Made by a program: the position numbers and the translations under genes. The notes beneath the pieces are model-generated. The model ran no database searches and was not told the DNA's origin. It worked only from the letters and a program-made list of their open reading frames with translations. This document shows positions 17,548-27,238 of a stretch of 64,000 nucleotides of DNA, one piece after another. Source of the stretch: Streptomyces sp. NBC_01451 (GTDB lineage: Bacteria; Actinomycetota; Actinomycetes; Streptomycetales; Streptomycetaceae); assembly GCF_036227485.1 (NCBI RefSeq), contig NZ_CP109479.1, positions 5,332,001 through 5,396,000 of the forward strand. Reading direction: 5' to 3'. Each line of letters begins with the position of its first letter. Positions within the stretch are counted from its first letter, which is position 1.

Positions 17548-20403
17548 TTGTCCCCGACCAGCGAGACCGCACAGGGCGGCCGCCGACTCGTCATCGTCGA
17601 GTCGCCTGCCAAGGCGAAGACGATCAAGGGCTATCTCGGCCCCGGATACGTCGTCGAGGCGAGCGTCGGGCACATCCGCGACCTCCCCAACGGCGCCGCC
17701 GAGGTACCCGAGCAGTACACTGGTGAGGTGCGCCGCCTCGGGGTGGACGTCGAACACGACTTCCAGCCGATCTACGTGGTCAACGCGGACAAGAAGGCCC
17801 AGGTCAAGAAGCTCAAGGACCTGCTGAAGGACTCCGACGAACTCTTCCTCGCCACCGATGAGGACCGCGAGGGCGAGGCCATCGCGTGGCACCTCCAGGA
17901 AGTCCTGAAGCCCAAGGTCCCGGTCAAGCGGATGGTCTTCCACGAGATCACCAAGGCCGCGATCCAGGCCGCCGTCGCCAACCCGCGCGAGCTCAACCAG
18001 AAGCTGGTCGACGCCCAGGAGACCCGCCGCATCCTCGACCGTCTCTACGGCTACGAGGTCTCGCCGGTCCTGTGGAAGAAGGTCATGCCGCGCCTGTCGG
18101 CCGGCCGTGTCCAGTCGGTCGCGACGCGACTTGTGGTGGAGCGGGAACGCGAGCGCATCGCTTTCCGTTCTGCTGAGTACTGGGACCTGACGGGAACCTT
18201 CGCGACCGGCCGCGCGGGAGACTCGTCGGACCCGTCGTCGCTGGTCGCCCGCCTCGCGGCCGTCGACGGCAAGCGCGTCGCACAGGGCCGCGACTTCGAC
18301 TCCCTGGGACAACTGAAGAGCGCGAACACCCTCCACCTGGACGAGGCGAACGCCCGCGCCCTGGCCGCCGCCCTGGCGGACACCAGCTTCGCCGTCCGCT
18401 CGGTCGAGTCGAAGCCGTACCGCCGCTCGCCGTACGCCCCGTTCCGTACGACGACGCTCCAGCAGGAGGCCAGCCGCAAGCTCGGCTTCGGCGCGAAGTC
18501 GACCATGCAGGTGGCGCAGAAGCTGTACGAGAACGGCTTCATCACCTATATGCGTACGGACTCCACGACCCTGTCGGAGACGGCGATCAACGCCGCCCGC
18601 GCCCAGGTCACCCAGCTGTACGGCGCCGACTACCTCCCCTCGTCCCCGCGGACGTACGCCGGGAAGGTCAAGAACGCGCAGGAGGCGCACGAGGCGATCC
18701 GTCCGTCGGGTGATCGTTTCCGCACTCCGGCCGAGACGGGCCTGACCGGCGACCAGTTCCGGCTCTACGAGCTGATCTGGAAGCGCACGGTCGCCTCCCA
18801 GATGAAGGACGCGGTCGGCAACTCGGTCACCGTGAAGATCGCGGGCACGTCCGCCGACGGCCGTGACGCCGAGTTCAGCGCCTCCGGCAAGACGATCACC
18901 TTCCACGGCTTCCTGAAGGCGTACGTGGAAGGCGCCGACGACCCGAACGCCGAGCTGGACGACCGCGAGAGCCGTCTGCCCCAGGTGAACGAGGGCGACG
19001 CCCTGTCCGCCGAGGAGATCACGGTCGACGGGCACGCCACCAAGCCCCCGGCCCGCTACACCGAGGCGTCGCTGGTCAAGGAGCTCGAAGAGCGCGAGAT
19101 CGGCCGCCCGTCGACGTACGCCTCGATCATCGGGACCATCCTCGACCGCGGTTACGTCTTCAAGAAGGGCACGGCCCTGGTGCCGTCCTTCCTGTCCTTC
19201 GCCGTCGTCAACCTCCTGGAGAAGCACTTCGGGCGGCTCGTCGACTACGACTTCACCGCCCGGATGGAGGACGACCTCGACCGCATCGCCCGTGGCGAGG
19301 CCCAGTCCGTGCCGTGGTTGCGGCGCTTCTACTTCGGGGTGGGCACCGATGGCGCTCCCGTTCCCGCCGTCGGCGGCGCGGCCGAGGCGGGCAACGGCGA
19401 CGGGGACCACCTCGGCGGTCTCAAGGAGCTGGTGACCGACCTGGGCGCGATCGACGCCCGCGAGGTGTCGTCGTTCCCGGTGGGCAACGACATCGTGCTG
19501 CGCGTCGGGCGCTACGGCCCGTACATCGAGCGTGGCGAGAAGGACTCCGAGAACCACCAGCGCGCCGACGTGCAGGAGGACCTCGCTCCCGACGAACTGT
19601 CCGTCGAACTGGCGGAGGAGCTGCTCGCCAAGCCGAGCGGCGACTTCGAGCTGGGCGCCGACCCCGAGTCCGGCCACCAGATCATCGCCAGGGACGGCCG
19701 CTACGGCCCGTACGTCACCGAGGTGCTCCCCGAGGGCACCCCGAAGACCGGCAAGAACGCCGTCAAGCCGCGCACGGCCTCGCTGTTCAAGTCGATGTCC
19801 CTGGACACGGTGACGCTGGCGGACGCGCTCAAGCTGATGTCCCTGCCCAGGGTCGTCGGCAAGGACGCGGAGGGCGTGGAGATCACCGCGCAGAACGGGC
19901 GCTACGGGCCCTACCTCAAGAAGGGCACGGACTCGCGGTCGCTGCAGACCGAGGACCAGCTCTTCACGATCACCCTCGAAGAGGCGCTGGAGATCTACTC
20001 CCAGCCCAAGCAGCGTGGCCGGGCCGCCGCCAAGCCGCCGCTGAAGGAGCTGGGCACGGACCCGGTCAGCGGAAAGCCGGTGGTCGTCAAGGACGGCCGC
20101 TTCGGGCCGTACGTCACCGACGGCGAGAGCAACGCGACCCTGCGCTCCGGCGACAGCGTCGAGGAGATCACCCCGGAGCGCGGCTACGAGCTGCTCGCCG
20201 AGAAGCGCGCCAAGTCGCCGGTCAAGAAGACAGCGAAGAAGGCTCCGGCGAAGAAGGCCCCCGCCAAGAAGGCCGCCACGACGAAGACCGCCGCCAAGAA
20301 GACGACGGCGGCCAAGACGACCACCGCGAAGAAGACGGCCGCGAAGAAGGCGCCGGCCAAGAAGGCGACCGCCGCGAGGGCCACGGTCACGGGCGAGGAG
20401 TGA
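17548..20403 (+). CDS. topA: DNA topoisomerase I
   Basis: A 951-residue type IA topoisomerase that relaxes negative supercoils. The Toprim domain begins LVIVESPAKAKTIKGYL and has the metal site ATDEDREGEAIAWH; the catalytic tyrosine is in FITYMRTDS (about residue 336). C-terminal repeats (GRYGPY appears four times, plus GRFGPY) take the place of zinc fingers, and the last ~65 residues are a Lys/Ala tail (KKTAKKAPAKKAPAKK) known in actinobacterial TopA to aid processivity. The TTG start at 17548 is chosen because S. coelicolor TopA starts there and ggagagaag lies upstream. A TTGACA at 17441 is a possible -35 element. Confidence 0.97.
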   Translation: MSPTSETAQGGRRLVIVESPAKAKTIKGYLGPGYVVEASVGHIRDLPNGAAEVPEQYTGEVRRLGVDVEHDFQPIYVVNADKKAQVKKLKDLLKDSDELFLATDEDREGEAIAWHLQEVLKPKVPVKRMVFHEITKAAIQAAVANPRELNQKLVDAQETRRILDRLYGYEVSPVLWKKVMPRLSAGRVQSVATRLVVERERERIAFRSAEYWDLTGTFATGRAGDSSDPSSLVARLAAVDGKRVAQGRDFDSLGQLKSANTLHLDEANARALAAALADTSFAVRSVESKPYRRSPYAPFRTTTLQQEASRKLGFGAKSTMQVAQKLYENGFITYMRTDSTTLSETAINAARAQVTQLYGADYLPSSPRTYAGKVKNAQEAHEAIRPSGDRFRTPAETGLTGDQFRLYELIWKRTVASQMKDAVGNSVTVKIAGTSADGRDAEFSASGKTITFHGFLKAYVEGADDPNAELDDRESRLPQVNEGDALSAEEITVDGHATKPPARYTEASLVKELEEREIGRPSTYASIIGTILDRGYVFKKGTALVPSFLSFAVVNLLEKHFGRLVDYDFTARMEDDLDRIARGEAQSVPWLRRFYFGVGTDGAPVPAVGGAAEAGNGDGDHLGGLKELVTDLGAIDAREVSSFPVGNDIVLRVGRYGPYIERGEKDSENHQRADVQEDLAPDELSVELAEELLAKPSGDFELGADPESGHQIIARDGRYGPYVTEVLPEGTPKTGKNAVKPRTASLFKSMSLDTVTLADALKLMSLPRVVGKDAEGVEITAQNGRYGPYLKKGTDSRSLQTEDQLFTITLEEALEIYSQPKQRGRAAAKPPLKELGTDPVSGKPVVVKDGRFGPYVTDGESNATLRSGDSVEEITPERGYELLAEKRAKSPVKKTAKKAPAKKAPAKKAATTKTAAKKTTAAKTTTAKKTAAKKAPAKKATAARATVTGEE

Positions 20404-20478
20404 GTCCGTCGGCCGCGGCGACACCGGTGATCATCGGTCGACACGGATGAACACCGGTGAACGGTCGCGGCCGAGCGC

Positions 20479-20595
20479 GCTGACGGACTGCGCTGACGGA
20501 CTGCGGTGACGTACTGCGCTGACGGACTGCGGTGATCGGCTGGGCTGACCGGCCGTGGTGACCGGCCGTGGTGACCGGCCGTGGTGACCGATCTT
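20479..20595. repeat. 13-bp tandem repeat array between topA and the tmk fusion
   Basis: Nine consecutive 13-bp units, the last one partial, starting at 20479, 20492, 20505, 20518, 20531, 20544, 20557, 20570 and 20583. The early units read gctgacggactgc and the later ones ggtgaccggccgt, so the array grades from one variant to another. It is not coding and lies just before the topA terminator. The period and boundaries are read directly from the sequence. Confidence 0.85.
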
Positions 20596-20624
20596 CACTT
20601 CGCCGTCACGCCGGCTTCGCGACA

Positions 20625-20660
20625 CGACCGCCCCGGCACCATCAGGTGTCGGGGCGGTCG
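20625..20660 (+). terminator. Terminator after topA
   Basis: A 16-bp stem with one G-T wobble (cgaccgccccg arm) and the 4-base loop atca lies 52 bp before the next start. With the tandem array it accounts for most of the 308-bp gap. Confidence 0.85.
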
Positions 20661-20711
20661 TACGTCGGACGGCCACTTCGACCTGTCGGTGGCTGCCGAT
20701 AGGCTGAAAGC

Positions 20712-23700
20712 ATGACGCCAGCAGAGCAGCCAACGGCCACCCCCCAGGCCCCCGACGACGCGTTGGTCGCGGACTCCCGCGAACGCGCCGTCCGCGCCCT
20801 GCTGCGGCAGCCCCAGCTGAAGCGGCTGTGGAGCGCGCAGCTGGTGGGCGGTGTCGGTGACGCGCTCGCGCTGCTGGTCCTGGTGGTGCTCGTCCTTCAG
20901 GCGGCCGTCGCCGAGGGCTCGTTCGGCGGCGGCGACCGGGGTGTGGCGCTCGCCGTGACGGCCGTCTTCGGGGCACGGGTTCTGGCCACACTGCTCTTCG
21001 GCGCCGTCCTGCTCGGCCCGCTCACGTCGATCACCTCGCGAGAGGGCCCGCTCGACCGCCGCTGGACCATGGTCGGCGCCGACGGCCTGCGCACCATACT
21101 CATGATCATCGCGCCCCTGTGGATCGACTGGACGCCTGAGAACGCCCTCGCCGTCCTCCTGGTCACCGCCTTCGTGACCGGCGTCGCCGAGCGCTTCTGG
21201 ACGGTGTGCCGGGAGAGCGCGGCGCCCGCACTGCTGCCCACGCCTCCCCCGGAGGGGGCCACGGTCCGCCCGCTGCCGGACCACATGGACGCCCTGCGGC
21301 GCCTGTCCCTGCGTACGACCTTCGTCGCGCTGCCGCTCGCGGGCGCCGCGCTCGTCGTCGCCGGGCTTGTCAACAACCTGCTGGGCACGGGCATCGAATG
21401 GTTCAGTCGGCACCAGGCGGCCTTCGGGTCGTATGTCGCGGCCGGACTGTTCGCCGCCTCGCTGTCCGTGCTCACCGCCCTGGAGCTGCCCGACACGCGC
21501 ACCCCGCGCGCGCGGTCACCGCTCGAAGGCCTGCGCCGCCCCAAGTCCGGCACGGCGGCCGACACGGGCCGTACGGGCGCGATCCCGCTGCTCGTCCTGG
21601 CCTGCGCCGCCGTCTCGGGCGCGGTCGCGGCGGCCGTCTCCGTGGCCGTCCTGCACGCCAAGGACCTGGGCGGCGGCCCGGTGACGTTCGGGCTCCTCGT
21701 CCTCGTGCTGACCGGCGGCACGGTCATCGGAATCCGTACGGCACCGAAGGTGCTGGTGGCGCTGTCGAGGCGTCGGCTGCTCGCGCTGGCCGTCGCCTTC
21801 ACCGGGGTCGCGCTGCTCGCCGCCGGGCTGGTCCCGGACGTCACGACGGTGCTGCTGATCGTCGGGCTCGCCGGCATCGGCGCGGGCATCGCCGCCAACA
21901 CCGGGCACACCCTGCTCGACCAGGAGACCGAGGACCAGCGGCGCACGCGGCTCACCGAGCACCTGCACGCGGTCGTACGGGTGTCCGTGGCACTGGCCGC
22001 GCTGATCGCCCCCCTGGTGGCCGCCCTCATCGGCCCGCACCGTCTGGAGAGCGGCAAGTTCGTGTTCGCGCACGGCGGCGCGGCGTTCACCCTGATGCTG
22101 GTGGGCGCGCTGCTGCTGCCGGTGGCCGCGCTGGTCCTCGCCAAGGTCGACGACCGTTCCGGCGTACCCCTGCGGCACGACCTGCGGGACGCGGTGCGCG
22201 GCGGAGACGACCCCGCGCAGGCACTCGCCTCGACCGGGTTCTTCATCGCCCTGGAGGGCGGCGACGGGGCCGGCAAGTCCACGCAGGCGAGGGCGCTCGC
22301 CGAGTGGATAAGGGCCAAGGGCCACGAGGTCGTGGTCACGCGCGAGCCGGGGGCCACCCCGGTGGGCAAGCGGCTGCGGTCCATCCTGCTGGACGTGTCG
22401 AGCGCCGGCCTGTCGCACCGCGCGGAGGCGCTGCTCTACGCGGCGGACCGCGCGGAGCACGTCGACACGGTCGTACGGCCTGCCCTGGAGCGCGGCGCTG
22501 TCGTCATCTCCGACCGGTACATCGACTCGTCGGTGGCCTATCAGGGCGCCGGCCGGGATCTCTCCCCGACGGAGATCGCCCGCATCTCGCGCTGGGCGAC
22601 CGACGGCCTGGTCCCGCATCTGACCGTCCTGCTGGACGTCTCCCCGGAGGCCGCGCGGGAGCGGTTCACGGAGGCGCCGGACCGGCTGGAGTCGGAGCCG
22701 GCCGAGTTCCACGAGCGCGTGCGGTCCGGTTTCCTCACGCTGGCCGCCGCCGACGCCGGCCGCTACCTGGTCGTGGACGCGGCCCAGGAGCCCGAGGCCG
22801 TCACGACGGTCGTCCGCCACCGGCTCGACCAGATGCTGCCCCTCTCCGAGGCCGAGGTGAAGGCACAGGAGGAGGCACGCAGGGCGGCCGAGGAGGAGGC
22901 CAGGCGCAAGGCGGAGGAAGAGGCCGCGCGCAAGGCCGAGGAGGAACGCGTCGAGCGCGAGCGCCAGGAGACGCTGGCCCGGCTGCGCGCCGAGGAGGAG
23001 GAGCGCAAGCGCCGCGAGCTGGAGGAGGCGCAGCGCCGCGAGGCCGAACGCCAGGCGGAGGAGGCCCGGCAGCGGGCCGAGGACGCGCGCCGCCGCGCCG
23101 AGGAGGAGCGGGTACGGCTCCTCGCGGAGGAGAAGGCCCGCGCCGAGGCCGAGGCCCGCCGCAAGGCCGACGAGGACCGCCGCCGCAGGCAGGCCGAGGA
23201 GGAGGCACGGCTGCACGCGGAGGCGGAGGAACGCCGGCTGGAGAAGCAGCGGAAGGCCGAGGAGGCGCTCGTACGGGCGGAGGCGGAGCGTCGGCGCGTC
23301 GCGGAGGCTGAACGGCAGCGTGTCGCGGAGGCGGCGGCGACCGCCGCTGCGACCACTGCGGCGGAGGCTGCCGCGGCTTCGGCGGCGACGGCTTCCGCGG
23401 CTGATGCCGGGGAAGCGGCTTCGGGTACCGGCGCGGCTTCGGGTGCTGGTACGGGTACGGCGGCGGCCGGAGGTGCGGCTGCGAGGTCCGGTGCGGCTGG
23501 GGGCGGCCGGTCCGGTGCTTCCGACTCCGAGGTGACGGCCAAGCTGCAGAAGCCGCCGGTTCCTTCGGGGGCGACGGACGAGACGGCGGTGCTGCGTCCT
23601 GTGGTGCCCGGCGCGGCGGACGAGACCGCGGTGTTGCCACCGGTTCCTTCGGGGGCCGCCGACGACACGGCTGTGCTGCCGCCCGTGGTGCCGGGTGCGG

Positions 23701-24011
23701 CCGATGAGACCGCGGTGCTGCCTGCCGTACGGGAGGACAGCACGGGTCGGCGGGACAGCGCGCCAGCGGATCGTGTGCCGCCGGGGTTCTTCCGGGACGA
23801 GCGTGCGGACGGTCAGTCCGGGGCCGGTGAGGACCGTACGCGGGAACTGCCCCAGCTCGATGCCGACGGCGCCCCGCGTCGGCGCCCGCGTTCCGACTGG
23901 GCGGAGGAGACTCCGCTGGACGACCTGCCGACGCTGGCCGACGAACTGTTCGGGGCACGCTCGGACGACGACCGGGACGAGGGGCGGGGGCGGGGCGGGC
24001 GGCGCCGCTGA
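20712..24011 (+). CDS. tmk: Membrane transporter-like / thymidylate kinase fusion with long coiled-coil tail
   Basis: A 1099-residue three-part protein. Residues 1-~495 contain about 12 hydrophobic helices in an MFS-like arrangement. Residues ~508-712 are a complete dTMP kinase: P-loop ALEGGDGAGKSTQA, the TREPGATPVGKRL motif, DRYIDSSVAYQGAGRDL and a lid. Residues ~712-873 are a charged Glu/Arg/Ala coiled coil, followed by an Ala/Gly-rich linker and four near-repeats of VPGAADETAVLPP (about 950-1010). dTMP kinase makes dTDP for DNA synthesis, and this appears to be the local Tmk. The same fusion is known from S. coelicolor. The membrane part may anchor the kinase; transport activity is not shown. 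It lies upstream of holB. Confidence 0.9.
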   Translation: MTPAEQPTATPQAPDDALVADSRERAVRALLRQPQLKRLWSAQLVGGVGDALALLVLVVLVLQAAVAEGSFGGGDRGVALAVTAVFGARVLATLLFGAVLLGPLTSITSREGPLDRRWTMVGADGLRTILMIIAPLWIDWTPENALAVLLVTAFVTGVAERFWTVCRESAAPALLPTPPPEGATVRPLPDHMDALRRLSLRTTFVALPLAGAALVVAGLVNNLLGTGIEWFSRHQAAFGSYVAAGLFAASLSVLTALELPDTRTPRARSPLEGLRRPKSGTAADTGRTGAIPLLVLACAAVSGAVAAAVSVAVLHAKDLGGGPVTFGLLVLVLTGGTVIGIRTAPKVLVALSRRRLLALAVAFTGVALLAAGLVPDVTTVLLIVGLAGIGAGIAANTGHTLLDQETEDQRRTRLTEHLHAVVRVSVALAALIAPLVAALIGPHRLESGKFVFAHGGAAFTLMLVGALLLPVAALVLAKVDDRSGVPLRHDLRDAVRGGDDPAQALASTGFFIALEGGDGAGKSTQARALAEWIRAKGHEVVVTREPGATPVGKRLRSILLDVSSAGLSHRAEALLYAADRAEHVDTVVRPALERGAVVISDRYIDSSVAYQGAGRDLSPTEIARISRWATDGLVPHLTVLLDVSPEAARERFTEAPDRLESEPAEFHERVRSGFLTLAAADAGRYLVVDAAQEPEAVTTVVRHRLDQMLPLSEAEVKAQEEARRAAEEEARRKAEEEAARKAEEERVERERQETLARLRAEEEERKRRELEEAQRREAERQAEEARQRAEDARRRAEEERVRLLAEEKARAEAEARRKADEDRRRRQAEEEARLHAEAEERRLEKQRKAEEALVRAEAERRRVAEAERQRVAEAAATAAATTAAEAAAASAATASAADAGEAASGTGAASGAGTGTAAAGGAAARSGAAGGGRSGASDSEVTAKLQKPPVPSGATDETAVLRPVVPGAADETAVLPPVPSGAADDTAVLPPVVPGAADETAVLPAVREDSTGRRDSAPADRVPPGFFRDERADGQSGAGEDRTRELPQLDADGAPRRRPRSDWAEETPLDDLPTLADELFGARSDDDRDEGRGRGGRRR

Positions 24012-24021
24012 GGCGGGCCGC

Positions 24022-24067
24022 TGTCAGTGAGCACCCGTTGTCAGTGGGGATCGACTCGTTGTCAGTG
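24022..24067. repeat. Short direct repeats between tmk and holB
   Basis: The 8-mer tgtcagtg occurs at 24022, 24039 and 24060 (spacings 17 and 21 bp), the last two extended to ttgtcagtgggga/g. It is followed by three gtgacgaa copies further on. It may be simple slippage-derived sequence. Confidence 0.4.
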
Positions 24068-24175
24068 GGGACCCGCACAATGGACTTCGCGAGGCAAGCC
24101 GTGACGAAACGGTATGTCGAAACGGTGTGACGAAGCGGCGTCGCCGACAAGGTGTGACGAAAGGGTGGTGCTCCC

Positions 24176-25381
24176 ATGCCGGTGTGGGACGACCTGGTGG
24201 GCCAGGCGAAGGTGAGCGCGCAGCTGGAGGCCGCCGCGCGGGATGCCGACGCCCTGGTCACCGCCGTCGCCGCGGGCGAGCCCCAGCCCGAGGCGTCGAA
24301 GATGACGCACGCCTGGCTCTTCACCGGCCCGCCCGGCTCCGGCAGGTCCACAGCGGCCCGCGCCTTCGCCGCCGCCCTGCAGTGCGTGAGCCCCGACCGT
24401 GCCCTCGGCGGAGTCCCCGGCTGCGGGTTCTGCGACGGCTGCCACACGAGCCTGACGGGCACACACGCCGACGTGGACGTCGTCCGCACCGACCTCCTCT
24501 CCATCGGCGTCAAGGAGACCCGCGCCCTGGTCCGGCGGGCCCAGCTGTCACCGGCCGTCGGACGCTGGCAGGTCATCGTGCTGGAGGACGCGGACCGCCT
24601 CACGGAGGGCGCGGGCAACGTCCTGCTCAAGGCCATCGAGGAGCCCGCGCCGCGCACGGTGTGGTTGCTGTGCGCTCCGTCCATCGAGGACCTGCTGCCC
24701 ACGATCCGCTCCCGCTGCCGCCTCCTCACCCTGCGTACTCCACCCGTGGAGGCGGTGGCCGACATCCTCATCCGCCGGGACGGCATCGAGCCGAACGTCG
24801 CGCACACCGTGGCCAGGGCCACCCAGGGGCACATCGGCCGCGCCCGCCGGCTCGCCACGGACGCGCGGGCCCGGGAACGCCGGGCCGCCGTGCTCAGGCT
24901 GCCGCTCCGCGTCGAGGACGTCGGGGGCTGTCTGAAGGCGGCCCAGGAGCTGATCGACTCGGCCTCGGAGGATGCCAAGCAGCTCGCCGAGGAGGTCGAC
25001 GTGAAGGAGACGGAGGAGCTGAAGCAGGCGATGGGCGCGGCCCAGGGCGGCCGGATGCCGCGCGGTACGGCGGGCGTGATGAAGGAGCTTGAGGACCGCC
25101 AGAAGCGCCGGAGAACGCGTACGCAGCGAGACACCCTCGACCTTGCCCTGATCGACCTCACCGGCTTCTACCGCGATGTTCTCGCCATCCAGTTCGGCTC
25201 CCGCCTGGCGATCGCCAACGCGGACGCCGAGGACACCCTGGAGCGCCTGGCCCGCGCCGGTTCGCCCGCGTCGACGCTCCGCCGCATCGACGCGATCGCC
25301 GCGTGCCGCGAGGCCCTGGACCGCAACGTGGCACCCCTGCTGGCGGTGGAGGCGATGACGCTGGCGCTGAGAGCGGGCTGA
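24176..25381 (+). CDS. holB: DNA polymerase III delta-prime subunit
   Basis: A 401-residue clamp-loader AAA+ protein that helps place the sliding clamp on DNA. The P-loop is modified but recognisable (FTGPPGSGRSTAARAFA), and a zinc module CGFCDGCH sits within the expected four-Cys region (CVSPDR...CGFCDGCH). Sensor and SRC-type motifs follow (EEPAPRTVWLLCAPS, TIRSRCRLL). It is longer than E. coli HolB because of a charged C-terminal insert (about 260-320). ATG 24176 is preceded by gaaagggtgg. It lies directly downstream of the kinase fusion, as in other streptomycetes. Confidence 0.93.
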   Translation: MPVWDDLVGQAKVSAQLEAAARDADALVTAVAAGEPQPEASKMTHAWLFTGPPGSGRSTAARAFAAALQCVSPDRALGGVPGCGFCDGCHTSLTGTHADVDVVRTDLLSIGVKETRALVRRAQLSPAVGRWQVIVLEDADRLTEGAGNVLLKAIEEPAPRTVWLLCAPSIEDLLPTIRSRCRLLTLRTPPVEAVADILIRRDGIEPNVAHTVARATQGHIGRARRLATDARARERRAAVLRLPLRVEDVGGCLKAAQELIDSASEDAKQLAEEVDVKETEELKQAMGAAQGGRMPRGTAGVMKELEDRQKRRRTRTQRDTLDLALIDLTGFYRDVLAIQFGSRLAIANADAEDTLERLARAGSPASTLRRIDAIAACREALDRNVAPLLAVEAMTLALRAG

Positions 25382-25418
25382 CGGTCGGTGTCGGCGACTC
25401 GCGAGTCGTACCACTTGC

Positions 25419-25472
25419 GCAGCCCGCAGCCCGCAGCCCGCAGCCCGCAGCCCGCAGCCCGCAGCCCGCAGC
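25419..25472. repeat. 7-bp tandem repeat (gcagccc) x 7.7
   Basis: Seven perfect copies of gcagccc plus a partial eighth lie in the gap between holB and the peptidase gene. The gap also has a 9-bp inverted repeat (gagtgatgg at 25487, ccatcactc at 25520) that could be the holB terminator, and three actcgtr units near 25525-25545. The array is a phase-variable-type microsatellite but is not in a coding frame. Confidence 0.85.
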
Positions 25473-25602
25473 TTGTGATGGGCGATGAGTGATGGATGGC
25501 GTGTGACGTCCCTCGTCCCCCATCACTCGTGACTCGTAACTCGTACGAGTCATGTTGCGTACGGAAGGTATTCGGTCGGTTTCGCAGGGTTACGCTCGCT
25601 GA

Positions 25603-27132
25603 ATGCATATGAGGCGCACACCTCGTCAGACCTGGACATTGCTCGCGGTCGCCGCGCTGCTCGTCTCCGCCTGTTCCACGGGGAGTTCGACGAGTGCGGC
25701 GAGTTCGACGGCCACGCCGACCGGCCTCGCGTCGTACTACGCGCAGAAGCTGAGCTGGCGGTCGTGCGGTGTACCCGGATTCCAGTGCGCCACGATGAAG
25801 GCACCCCTCGACTACGCCGCCCCGTCCAAGGGTGACGTCAGGCTCGCCGTCTCCCGCAAGAAGGCCACGGGCTCGGGCAAGCCGCTCGGCTCGCTGCTGG
25901 TGAACCCGGGTGGGCCGGGCGGTTCGGCGGTCGGCTACCTCCAGGCGTACGCCGGGATCGGCTACCCGGCCGAGGTCCGCGCGCGCTACGACATGGTGGC
26001 GGTCGACCCGCGCGGAGTGGCGCGCAGCGAGCCGGTCGAATGCCTCGACGGCCGCGAGATGGACACGTACACACAGACGGACACGACTCCCGACAACGAA
26101 CGGGAGACGGACGAACTGGTCGGCGCGTACAAGGAGTTCGCGGAGGGCTGCGGCGGCAGTTCGTCCGACCTGCTGCGGCACGTGTCCACGGTCGAGGCGG
26201 CCCGGGACATGGACATCCTGCGGGCGGTGCTGGGCGACCGGCGGCTGACGTACGTCGGGGCGTCGTACGGAACGTTCCTCGGGGCGACGTACGCGGGCCT
26301 CTTCCCCGACCGCGTGGGCCGACTGGTCCTGGACGGCGCGATGGACCCCTCCCTGCCCGCGCGCCGGCTGAACCTCGACCAGACGGCGGGCTTCGAGACG
26401 GCGTTCGACGCGTTCGCGAAGGACTGCGTACGGCAGCGGGACTGCCCGCTGGGCAGGGAGGAACGTGAGGTCGGCACGAAGCTGAAGGCGTTCTTCGACC
26501 GCCTTGACACCTCGCCCATCCCGGCGGGCGACGCGGACGGCCGCAAGCTGGGCGAGGCCCTCGCCACGACCGGCGTGATCGCCGCGATGTACGACGAGAG
26601 CACCTGGCCGCAACTGCGCGAGTCGCTGACCTCGGCGATGCGGGACAAGGACGGCGCGGGCCTGCTGCTCCTCTCCGACGGCTACTACGAGCGCGACGCC
26701 GACGGCCGCTACTCGAACCTGATGTTCGCCAACGCGGCCGTGAACTGCCTCGATCTCCCGGCGGCGTACAACACCCCCGACCAGGTGCGTGAAGCGCTGC
26801 CGTCCTTCGAGAAGGCGTCCCCCGTCTTCGGCGAGGTCATGGCCTGGGCCTCCCTGAGCTGCGCGTACTGGCCGGTTCGGCCGACGGGCGAGCCGCACCG
26901 CATCGAGGCGAAGGGCGCCGCCCCGATCGTGGTCGTCGGCACGACCCGCGACCCGGCTACCCCGTACCGCTGGGCCCGGTCCCTCTCTCGCCAGCTCTCC
27001 TCGGCCCGCCTCCTGACGTACGAGGGCGACGGTCACACGGCGTACGGGCGGGGCAGCGACTGCATCGACGACGCGATCGACACCTATCTGCTCCGGGGGA
27101 CCCCTCCGGCGGAGGGGAAGCGCTGCTCGTAG
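25603..27132 (+). CDS. Secreted tripeptidyl aminopeptidase-like lipoprotein (SlpD/TAP family)
   Basis: A 509-residue alpha/beta-hydrolase peptidase exported as a lipoprotein: positively charged start, hydrophobic core and lipobox LLVSAC (Cys about residue 24). Family motifs are the oxyanion region LVNPGGPGGSAVGY, nucleophile elbow VGASYGTFLGA (Ser about 224), catalytic Asp in GTTRDPATPY and His in EGDGHTAYG. These enzymes remove tripeptides from secreted protein N-termini in Streptomyces. Two adjacent ATGs (25603 and 25609) are possible starts. The last gene of the conserved core before the tRNA. Confidence 0.92.
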   Translation: MHMRRTPRQTWTLLAVAALLVSACSTGSSTSAASSTATPTGLASYYAQKLSWRSCGVPGFQCATMKAPLDYAAPSKGDVRLAVSRKKATGSGKPLGSLLVNPGGPGGSAVGYLQAYAGIGYPAEVRARYDMVAVDPRGVARSEPVECLDGREMDTYTQTDTTPDNERETDELVGAYKEFAEGCGGSSSDLLRHVSTVEAARDMDILRAVLGDRRLTYVGASYGTFLGATYAGLFPDRVGRLVLDGAMDPSLPARRLNLDQTAGFETAFDAFAKDCVRQRDCPLGREEREVGTKLKAFFDRLDTSPIPAGDADGRKLGEALATTGVIAAMYDESTWPQLRESLTSAMRDKDGAGLLLLSDGYYERDADGRYSNLMFANAAVNCLDLPAAYNTPDQVREALPSFEKASPVFGEVMAWASLSCAYWPVRPTGEPHRIEAKGAAPIVVVGTTRDPATPYRWARSLSRQLSSARLLTYEGDGHTAYGRGSDCIDDAIDTYLLRGTPPAEGKRCS

Positions 27133-27238
27133 CGGCGCGGCGGGCGCCGGTACGGGGGCCTCCGGGGGTGTGCGGAGCACCCCCGGAAACTGTGTAGACT
27201 TGCGGACGTTGCTGATCGCACCATGGTGTGGACAGCGC

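Noticed and set aside
16627..20424. Very long minus-strand ORF opposite topA
   Set aside because: It mirrors the codon pattern of topA, is arginine/leucine/valine-rich with no motifs, and topA is certain.
24022..24067. Operator array before holB
   Set aside because: The three short direct repeats are unevenly spaced and lack dyad symmetry, so I list them only as a repeat.
20479..25472. CRISPR array
   Set aside because: The repeat arrays have 13- and 7-bp units with no spacers and no cas genes.
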